NCBI GenBank assembly: GCA_030280995.1
Contig: JASXTE010000008.1
Location: 12,510,212 to 12,574,211 of the forward strand
DNA length: 64,000 bases
Direction of reading: 5' to 3'
Source of the DNA: Hemileia vastatrix
Lineage: Eukaryota; Basidiomycota; Pucciniomycetes; Pucciniales; Zaghouaniaceae
Shown piece after piece: positions 55,438-64,000 of the stretch (the stretch's first letter is position 1; every line of letters starts with the position of its first letter). A model generated the notes under the pieces. The model ran no database searches. It worked only from the letters and a program-made list of their open reading frames with translations, and was not told the origin of the DNA. A program made the position numbers and the translations under genes.

Positions 55438-56805
55438 ATGTCAAAAGTTAGACGACTTGCAGTCAAGTGGTTGTTTAGTACCTGTGGTCTAACCTGAGTC
55501 AAACCTGTGTAGGAACTTTGGTGGGACAATTTTTCATCATGACACATAGCTCATAGCTGAATCAATAGGACCAATTTGAATTCTTCATATAGTGCTGCTT
55601 GCATAATTTCCAACAGGCAATAGATCATACTTTGGTGTCTAAAATACATATATTGAATTCATAATGGATATTACAAAGGTGACTAATATGTACCAGCTAT
55701 ATTACTTAATGACATTATACAGACAGTATCTGATAAAACACCACCAAAGACACTTGGATTGAGAGCTCTTGAATCATGTCCAATAATATCTTTATGAGTA
55801 ATAATAACATTTTTAGACCATCAATTGTAGCACCAAAATGTTTTGAATCCTGCTTTTGAGAAAGGATTTTCTATTTTTTTTTCAACAGCATCATACAATT
55901 CAACTAGAATAAAGATTTGATCTGGTAAAATTCAGTGACTTACACATTCTCAAAAAAAAAACTCCAATCTTGTTTCCTCTTGATATTCCCATACCCTTGT
56001 TGTTTTGAGTATAATGAGAAGTATTTACCACCAATGTTTTAATATTGGAGATCACTAACTTTAGATTGTAGAAATTTTAAAGCACCAATGAATTTATCTT
56101 TTTAAAAAATGTTTTAAAAAGACATTTTTCTATAAATCTTGTTTAAATATTCCGGCCATAAATCACATTCTTCACAGAGCAATATAACAGTTTATTTTGA
56201 AGTCTTTCCTTTTTCTATATTGAAAAAATCTTTAATTTGTATTTTAAATCAATTGTCATTAATCTCAAGAAGAGATTGAAGATTTGCTATCATGATGAAC
56301 ATTTCCATTAACATTTTGTCCATTTCAAATAAAAACAAAAAAATAATGTAAAAAATTATGGGTAATAAAAAGAATTATGAAAAATGAGTTTATTAATATT
56401 GTGTGGGATAGATCTTAAAATTTGATTCATACTCTCATGATCCCAAGCTTCCTCTGATGATGCTGGGCCAAATATTTGCAGAACTTCAGGAAAATTTTGG
56501 GCTAAGTGGAAATTAGGCTTGATGTGAATTTGTGGCCAAAATTTTCAATGAAAGTTTTATACTCCTTCAGCTAATCATGAAGAAATATAATTTCATCTTC
56601 ATTGATTTAAAAGTAAGTTAAAAGGTTTTTTATTGATAAAAAATGGAAATACACTTAATTAAACTCTTCTCTTTACTTTAAGAATTTTCTATATTCACAA
56701 CTAGAAAAAAAGAAACCACATCATAATTTTTTTTCAGCAAAATTCATTCTTCTGCCTTGAGATTTGTTCCAGTCTTCCATAAATTGTGTGGAACACAGTA
56801 TGAAT
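55438..56805 (-). pseudogene. Possible DNA-transposase relic between E and F
   Basis: The region matches neither E nor F. Minus-strand reading gives degenerate coding-like pieces. One at about 56420-56530 reads HIKPNFHLAQNFPEVLQIFGP, which recalls the KPNxHxAxHxPE...FGP block of Tnp2/CACTA-type transposase proteins in basidiomycetes. A second at about 55690-55850 reads NVIITHKDIIGHDSRALNPS. Frames are broken throughout and I found no terminal repeats. The Tnp2 assignment is tentative; it could be another DNA transposon. Confidence 0.35.
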
Positions 56806-56814
56806 CTTTAATGA

Positions 56815-59800
56815 ATTTTGAGGATGCTGAAATCATTAAGGATATACAAGCTGATAACTTTAGAATGACACCTATCATGGTTCCAGCTATCATTTCTGGT
56901 GAAAATGTTAATATAGTACTGGACACAGGAGCTGCTGGTTCTGTTGTTTCCACTAATACATTACACAAAATTGATAGTGAATATAAATCTAAGCTTGAGC
57001 CACTTCAAAGTAAAAATTGGAGAGTTTTTGGATCAGTGCTACACCCCATTGGTAAATACAAAGCTGGTGTTTTCTTTAAACACCAACATGGTTATGTAAG
57101 GGTAACTTGTGACTTTGTAGTAATGGATAATACTAACTGTAGTAACTGTTTTATCATTGGAAATGATATTCTGACTAAATTTGGTGTGAAATTAGACCCT
57201 GCTAATAACAATTTTACAATTGGCATGAATGGTAAAAGTAAATTTAAAATAAATTCTTTTAAAACAGTCTTACACATTGAGTCAGTAAAAAATTCCCCGT
57301 GTAAAGGAAGAGAATCAAATGACATGGAACTTCTGGAAACAGAAATTTCAAAAGCATCATTTGGCACTCAGATAAGTAAAGCTGAGAAAAATAATATTTT
57401 GGAATTAATTAAAGCATTTTTAATGGCTTTTGCACATGGTACAAATGAACTTGGACTTGTAAAAGATCATGAAATGAAAATTAGTTTAACCTGTGAAATG
57501 GATAATATTCCTGCTAGTCTTAAAAAGAAACCATACCCTGCTTCACCAATGAAGAGGAAAGACATAGAGGATAATATTAAGATGTTATTAAAAATGAACA
57601 TTCTTGAGAAGGTTGAAACTACACCAAAATATTGTGTAATATCACCAGTGCTAAGTTCTTATGAACAAGATAAAGCAAGACTGTGCGGTGATTATAGAGC
57701 ATTAAATACATTTACAGTAGATGATATTTATCCCTTGCCAAGGATTGCCTCTATACATGCTACCCTTAAAGGTGCTAAATATATAAGTTGCCTAGATGGA
57801 AATAAAGGGTACCATAAAATTCCTGTTGAAAAGAATTCACAGAACTTTTTGTTGATAACAACACACATGGGAATTTATAAGTATGTCAGAATGCCATTTG
57901 GACCAAAAAATGCTCCATCAGTATTTCAGAAGTTAATGGATATAACATTCCATAATGAAATGATTGAGGGATGGTTAATGGTATACATTGATGACATAAT
58001 AGTGCTCTCAAAAACTTATGATGAACACTTAATCCATTTAAGGAAAGTATTTCAAAAAATGGATGAAATAAAAATGACCCTTTCATTGAAAAAATGTAAA
58101 TTTGGGTTTGAATCTTTAAAAGTGCTTGGTCATATTGTATCTGGCTTACAAATATGTGTAGACCAAAATAAAGTGGCTGCAATAAAGAATTATGGCATTC
58201 CTCAAAATTTAAAGGATGTAAAATCTTTTCTTGGAATGTGTGGTTATTATAGACAATATATAAAAAACTACCAATCAATTGCTGCACCACTGACCACACT
58301 AATAAAGAAATCAGAAGCTTTCATTTGGAATAATGAAAGACAACAAGCTTTTGATAATTTGAAAGAATGTTTAATGAAATCTCCTATCTTGGGATTACCA
58401 GATTTCCAATTACCTTTTGTATTATATACAGATGCAAGTTTTATTGGACTGGGTGCTGCTTTGCATCAAAAACAACTTATTGAAGGAAAAATGTCAGAAG
58501 TAGTAATCTGCTATATTTCACGTACTCTGAGAAGTAGTGAATTGAAATATGGTGCTACTCAACTTGAATTTTTGGCAGTAGTATGGGCTCTTGAGAAGCT
58601 ACATTATTACCTTGAAGACCAAAAATTTGAGTTAATAACTGACTGTAGTGCAGTTAAGTCACTCTTAAACATGAAAACTCCTAATAGACACATGTTTAGA
58701 TGGAAATTAGCTGTACGAGAATAAAGAGGCCGGATGACTATTACACATAGAGCAGGAACCTTGCACTCTAATGTAGATCTGTTATCTAGATTACCTCTTC
58801 CTAATAATGATGATAATCCTGCTTATGTTCCTGAGTCAGAGATTATTAACATTTGTGGCATTTATATTGTGGATCTTGAGGATGAATTTATGCAATCAAT
58901 TCTTGATAATTATAATTCAGATCCTGACTTGAGTAAACTCACTACAATATTAAATGATACATCTAATGCTTCAATGAATGTTTTAATAAAACCATTACCA
59001 AATAAGTATAAAGAGGCATTAGAAAAAGGAAAGTTTTTGATTGAGGATGGTTTTATATATTACAGGAAAAAATTAAGTAATGTAATTGTAATTACCCCTT
59101 CAATGAAGGAGTTAACTTTAAGTATATGTCATGATGATATATTAGCAGGTCATTTTGACTACCATAAAACATTAACCAGAGTAAAAAACACAGCTTGGTG
59201 GATTAACATGTCTGAGAATGTTCAGAAATATGTTGAAACATGTGATTCTTGTCAAAAATCTAAAAGATTAACAGGAAAAAGAGCTGGTTTATTACAAAAA
59301 AATGAGCAACCAAAAGCTCCATGGGAAATCATTAACATGGACTTTGTACCAGGTTTGCCAATAGCAGGGCATAAGAGTTATAACTCCTGCTGGGTAATTG
59401 TAGATAGATTTACAAAGATGTGTAAATTTATTCCTACCCACAAAGAGGTTTCTGCAAAGGACTTAGCTTTTTTATTGTGGACACAAATGTTAAATATAGC
59501 AGGTTTCCCCAAAGAAATAGTTTCTGACAGAGATCCTAAATTTACTTCTGAGTTCTGGACATCACTTATGGATGTTTCAGGGTGTCGATTAAAACTTTCT
59601 ACAGCACACCATCCACAAACTGATGGGCTAGCAGAAAGAATGATACAAACCTTAGAAGATATGATAAGAAGATACTGTGCATTTGGTCTTAATTTTAAAG
59701 ACAATGACAAATTTACGCATGCTTGGGTAACCCTTATCCCAGGTTTAGAATTTGCATACAATAGTACAGTACATTCTGTCACTGGCAAGAAGCCATTTGA

Positions 59801-60418
59801 GTTGTGGTTGGGTTATGTACCTAATACCCCTGCTAAAACTCTTAATAAGCTACATAGATTGGATATCCATCCAGGTACTAATTCTTTTCTTCAGATGCAG
59901 GAATTATGCAGAAAACATGCTCAAGAATGTATAAATAAGGTGTTTGAGTATGAAAAGAAAAGATGGGATAAAGCCCATAAAGAACAAATGTTCAAAGAGG
60001 ATGATGAAGTCCTTATTTCAACACTACATTTCAATTTAAATGGTAATGTTAAATTGAAGGATTTATTCATTGGACCATTTTTAGTTAAAAAGATGGTTGG
60101 TAATAATGCTGTTGAGGTTATTCTATATGCACCATATGATAGAAAACATCCAGTATTTCCTATTTCTCTTATAAAACCATACCACTCTAATGATACTGCT
60201 CTATTTCCAAGAAGATCAGGAAGTCATAAACAGCAACCTGAAGAAACAGTTGAAAAGGAAGAAATTTAAAAGATACTTAAAAAGAGACACCTTACTAATG
60301 AAAAGGGAGTTGAGTATCTATTAAGATTTAAAAATAAATCAAGTGAATATGACCAGTGGATTCCAGAAAATGAAATTTCTGATCTTAAATATCTCTTGAA
60401 AAAATTTAAATCTAAATA
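56815..60418 (+). pseudogene. pol: Pol of element F (protease to chromodomain)
   Basis: From FEDAEIIKDIQ the frame aligns with D. Protease has VLDTGAAGS (about 56920). RT has LCGDYRALN and YIDDI (about 57985). RNase H has YTDASF (about 58430). The integrase finger has CDSCQ (about 59245), and the core has NMDFVPG, VSDRDPKF and GLAERM, with all catalytic residues present. The chromodomain end has EYLLRFK and a Trp-Ile-Pro segment (60310-60418). Only two stops break the frame: TAA at 58722, where D has Tyr, and TAA at 60267 near the chromodomain. It lacks gag, so it could not act alone. Domain content matches D, while sequence divergence shows a separate lineage. Confidence 0.85.
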
Positions 60419-60524
60419 ATACTGTTTATTAAGTATATGTATTATAAAAATTATTTTTTATTTTTTATATTTCACTCCTTAGTTTTAATTAAAATGTCTT
60501 AACATTTTTTTTATTGTTTTTTTT

Positions 60525-60536
60525 GGGGTGAGGGAG
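60525..60536 (+). other. Polypurine tract of element F
   Basis: GGGGTGAGGGAG lies directly before the LTR start TGTCAGCC and shares TGAGGGAG with element D. Confidence 0.75.
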
Positions 60537-61713
60537 TGTCAGCCTAAATATCCTTAGGACTGAGTATTTCTTATGCTTAAAATAAGATAACCTTAAGTAT
60601 ATTAAGCTTATATCTTAAAAATAAGGTTAAAATAATAATATATATTATTTTATTATATATATATATAATTATTATTCTATTATATAACTTATAGTAGTTT
60701 AAATAGCTTATCAATGGCCTAATAATACTTATTAAGGTGTTAATGGAGTCATAATATACTTATCTTAAGTGATATGAAGTAATTATTGACATACATAAGC
60801 TTATATGTATACATAAATCTCATATTCAGTGAAATATGCAGTATATTATGTATATTTAGGTATATGAGTGGGTTTTAGCCCCTTAAAAGCCTATAACCTT
60901 TGTTTTTCTGCTTATTTTAGGTCATATGGACGAAATCAGTGGACTCACAACGCCTACAGAAGCATAAACACCTAAATCAGGCGCATACACCCAGTTTGGG
61001 CAACTTAATTTACTTCCTTGGATGGTTATTCACAGATTTATGGGTTGGAAGGACATTTATGGGTTAATGTGGATTCTTGGGGATGTTATTGGGGGCTTGG
61101 AAATTTTATTTGTTTCCTTTATATGCTTTTGGTTTCATTAAATCTCTTTTTGATTATTTATTTTACCTGTTTCTTTATGGTATCCGCTTTCATCTGGATT
61201 TTCTATTTATGGTATAGATCTGTGTTATTATTAATAGTGATGGAGGGTCCTTACTGGAGGTCTGGGTGTTGAAACTGCTTGAAGTGGACGCCATGGGGAG
61301 GTGATGGGCCCTCACAGTGCTGTAATTGCCGGGGATAGCAGTGACATCATCTGGATTGAGGGTCTGTGCACTCCAGTAGATTTGGGTATAAGTAAGAAGG
61401 GATTTTGACGGTTATTTATCATCATTCAATTACTACAACTCCAACAAACACTAATATACAATTATTAACATTTAGAAATATATTATAAAGCCATTATAAA
61501 TTGATATTATCTTTATATAAGCTATAACTATATTTTATTCATCTATTTTCCACCACAAGCATGCATTTAAATCCAAGTATTGTGAGTTTTATTTGAGTAT
61601 AACTATTTTATTAGTCTTCCCCTGAGTTTTTATCACTAAATAATTTATTGATAAGTAGTAGTACCATAAATAAACACTATTATATCATACTTATATACTA
61701 GACTATACTGACA
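60537..61713 (+). repeat. 3' LTR of element F
   Basis: It starts TGTCAGCCTAAATATCC after the polypurine tract and ends ATACTGACA, giving 6-bp inverted ends (TGTCAG and CTGACA). GGGTATAAG at about 61384 may be its TATA box. The right end rests only on the terminal motif and on coding-like sequence starting just after it. Confidence 0.6.
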
Positions 61714-62755
61714 CTTTGCCTCTTGAGCTTTGGCCATAAATGCCACAAAAAACACCTGGAACCTACTAGCAGGTTCCAATCCCACAATCTGTTTTTGACA
61801 CAAGAATAACTCAGATTTGATGAAATTTAAGCTAGCATACTCAGTTTTCAGTGGACATTCTTCTTAAAAGAGAAACAGCTGATCTAGAAATGAATCAAAT
61901 CAAAGATAGGGATTGGCACCTGTAATCAGGTGCCAGAGTTTTTTTTCTGGTGAATATTTTTATTTTCAACCAAAACTTCACTAACCTTTCTAACATATTG
62001 AGTACATGAATCTTGATATTTTTCCAGAGCCATAAGTCTTAGATATGCCTGGATGTTTTCTTTAATGACTTCTAGAGCCAGAAGCTTCTATTCCCCATTC
62101 ACTAGATCCTTCATAAAGTTTTTCTTAGACATTTCCTTCAACAAATTCATCCTAATATCCCTAATAAAAGATGACCACAATAGATCCTTGGCCTGATTTT
62201 CATGGCCTATTTCCTCCACCAAAATCAAGTCTTCCACCACTTCATCAAACTGTTTTCATAGATTTTTATAGTCCACCATATTTGAAACACCGCCTTTAGC
62301 ATTCCAATCACTAATAATCTTATTGAGGTCCACAATAGTATACCTAAAACCTCATCTATCAACTATCTCTTTTGACAATTTAAGCCAATCCCAATTTTTA
62401 TAACCATCCATGGAAATGACCTCTTTCTCCACCTCTCTGTCCACAATACTTATCGGATTTGCTTCTCCATATCGAAATGAGAAGCCCCATCCACAGCAGC
62501 AGAAGATTCATACCTGCTTAAAAATCATTTAACTTCTTCACCATTGAAGTTGGGCCCATCACAAGATACAATCTTAATTGATTCCATAAAATTAAGAGTG
62601 GCACCAGGAACACCAGATCCTGAAGCAGAAGACCTCCAAAAAGTATAAGATAAAGGGTAAAATTAAGATGAGTGTTTGTTAGATAAGCCTCTTTCAGGAT
62701 AAGATAGTCCAAGTACCAAGTAATATTGATTAAAATTCAGAGAATTTGAACCCAA
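61714..62755 (-). pseudogene. gag: Gag relic of a further LTR retrotransposon (H)
   Basis: The minus strand has fragments of a Gag-like protein: GATLNFMESIKIVSCDG, FNGEEVK with FLSRYESSAAVDGASHFDME (about 62480-62610), a region near 62250-62400 and LKTEYASLNFIKSELFL down to 61714. The FNG...FLxRYE...A..G pattern recalls Gag of basidiomycete Ty3 elements. Frames are broken. Two small perfect hairpins lie at 61757-61776 and 61915-61934. Element F appears to be inserted in it at the left. Confidence 0.5.
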
Positions 62756-63301
62756 TGTTGGGCACCACCAATATAGAAAGACTCTTACAGTCACATTGCT
62801 GTAAGCAGAATTTCAGGGAGTTGGATAAACCTTAGAAAAACCTCTCCTTTTAGATAAAATTAGAGTTCACAAGTAATTAAGCTAAAAAGTCCTCTTGATA
62901 AAGAAAGACCAGTTGAATATCTAATATTAATGGTTTTGAGATGTAGAATATGTATTCTTTAAAGTTAAGTGAAGAAATACAACAATGAAGTTGTACTAGA
63001 AAGATTATTTCAATCATTGTATCTTAATATTTTTATAAAGTTTTTATTTTTCTTGAAAAATTGTTAAAATCAAGTCCCTGAATTTGAAAACTTTAAAATG
63101 ATACCCTATAAATATATGTAAATTTGTTGTCTAATAATATTTATAAAGTGTTACATAAAAGTGTTATTTTATAAGGGTATTACAAATTTTAAATGTTTTT
63201 ATTTGTTATTTGTTGTTAATGATGAAACCTCCTCTGATATGGTGGTATATAGTTGAGATATTTAATGATGTATCTAATCTCAAGTTTGTAGATTTATATG
63301 C
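62756..63301 (-). repeat. Possible 5' LTR of element H (far end not determined)
   Basis: At 62756 the plus strand reads TGTTGGGCACCACC. On the minus strand this gives an LTR-like end CCCAACA followed by TTGGGTTCAAATTC, a plausible primer-binding site starting TGG. The other end of the LTR was not found; 63301 is arbitrary. Confidence 0.35.
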
Positions 63302-63875
63302 ATAGTTAGATTATGTGCAATATTTCCCCTTCCCAGAGCATCCTGGAACTTGTCTGGAGTATCCTGGAGTTTTTATAGAGCTTTTCTGGAGCATTCCAGA
63401 GCTTCTACAGACTTTTGGACTCAATTATAACCTTAAAAACTTTTTAAAAAGTCCAGAAAAATTACATATAATTGAGCTTCTTCTCTTCTACCTTGTTAAC
63501 TAATTTTGTTAGTCCACGCAGCTCTATTCATCTAATTAAAAGTCATAAAGGTTAATTAAATTCTGAAAAATCAAAAATAATCAAAAATAATTTATAAAAT
63601 TGTTAAAAATAGTAGTAAAATAGTAAGAGTTCCCCCAAAATTTGAAAAGGTTCTTGAGATTCCTGAACTTCTTTTCCATGCACTTATAAGCCTATACTTG
63701 CATTTCTAGTCTTTTAAATATTTTTTTAAACTTGAATTGTAAAAAAAATTGACAATTTTAAACCACATATAACACCCTTTGTTTCAAAATAAAATTATAT
63801 AAAAAATTATATTGTCTTTTACCAATCTTTATAACAATCTTCCAAAATCCTTCTTTAATAAACCTTAGTTCTTTA
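63302..63875. other. AT-rich DNA, no feature recognised
   Basis: Nothing coding or repeated was recognised on either strand. A run of short TGGAGT/TCCTGG-type segments at about 63340-63410 looks like weak internal repetition. Confidence 0.4.
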
Positions 63876-63998
63876 CTAATATTTAGTCTGCCAAGCCATG
63901 TGCTTTAGTAAGCCTCTTTCATCCTTTGAAAATGCAATAGCCTTTTCCCTAAGAGCCATAGCATGTAACAAAAAATTCTTCTCCTCCTGCAACAGCCA
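63876..63998 (-). pseudogene. Retrotransposon pol fragment at the window edge
   Basis: The minus strand encodes WLLQEEKNFLLHAMALREK followed by AIAFSKDERGLLKH, then a stop at 63876. The pattern LREKAIAFxxxERGLLK resembles the linker before RT in basidiomycete Ty3 elements. It is truncated by the window end and the assignment rests on recall. Confidence 0.4.
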
Positions 63999-64000
63999 AT

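Larger units (their letters stand above)
56806..61713 (+). mobile_element. Ty3/Gypsy element F (plus strand), 5'-truncated
   Basis: F is a diverged relative of D and E. It starts abruptly at the Gag-protease border (about 56810) and contains protease to chromodomain, a polypurine tract (60525-60536) and a 3' LTR (60537-61713). The 5' LTR, leader and gag are missing. Confidence 0.78.

Noticed and set aside
10924..61713. Centromere
   Set aside because: Nested chromodomain Ty3 elements and absence of host genes would fit, but they are equally expected in any repeat-rich part of such a genome; there is no satellite array or other evidence.
40916..61713. E and F as one element with an insertion
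   Set aside because: Both contain protease, RT and the start of RNase H, so they overlap in content and must be two elements.

Overview
The window is strongly AT-rich eukaryotic DNA made almost entirely of nested transposable elements. I see no convincing host housekeeping gene, rRNA, functional tRNA or CRISPR array. Short GT-AG introns (55 to 91 bp), chromodomain Ty3/Gypsy elements, PIF/Harbinger elements and a Tet-like 2OG-Fe(II) oxygenase point to a basidiomycete fungus with a large, repeat-inflated genome. The Gag, integrase and oxygenase sequences remind me most of rust fungi (Pucciniales). That taxonomic call is inference from remembered family resemblance.

Left part (1-10900). A truncated Harbinger copy lies at 1-1064. 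An LTR named G starts at 1113. A 7.25-kb Harbinger element (2701-9949) has matching terminal inverted repeats. It carries a plus-strand Myb/SANT-like gene, a minus-strand Tet-like oxygenase gene and a minus-strand DDE transposase, all decayed.

Middle (10924-38428). Two copies of one minus-strand Ty3 family are present: A (10924-22248, TSD TATTC) and B (27719-37762, TSD TAGTG). Both hold gag, protease, RT, RNase H, integrase and chromodomain. Both also carry an extra plus-strand, intron-containing Cys-rich gene between pol and the 3' LTR, with its own TATA box beside the LTR edge. A contains two solo LTRs of other families (12426-13757, TSD ACGT; 19519-21018, TSD GATAT). B holds a 1.6-kb microsatellite and sits inside the 3' LTR of a further element, C. 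Between A and B lie a gag relic (23880-25300) and a third Harbinger fragment (25310 onward).

Right part (38429-64000). C integrase (minus) is cut by a G-type LTR (40288), which is cut by Ty3 element E (plus, from 40916). E is cut in its 5' leader by element D (minus, 42355-51113, TSD CCTGG). D has LTRs that look identical and an uninterrupted 1795-residue Gag-Pol frame, so it is the youngest element. E stops inside RNase H near 55437. A transposase-like relic follows, then a 5'-truncated relative F (plus, to 61713), a gag relic H (minus) and a pol fragment at the window edge.

The genes form no cellular pathway; they are replication modules of competing elements. CpG-containing sites in young copies (A, D) read TpG or CpA in older copies (B, E), as expected if cytosine methylation has driven their decay. 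This makes the Tet-like gene inside a DNA transposon the most interesting item.
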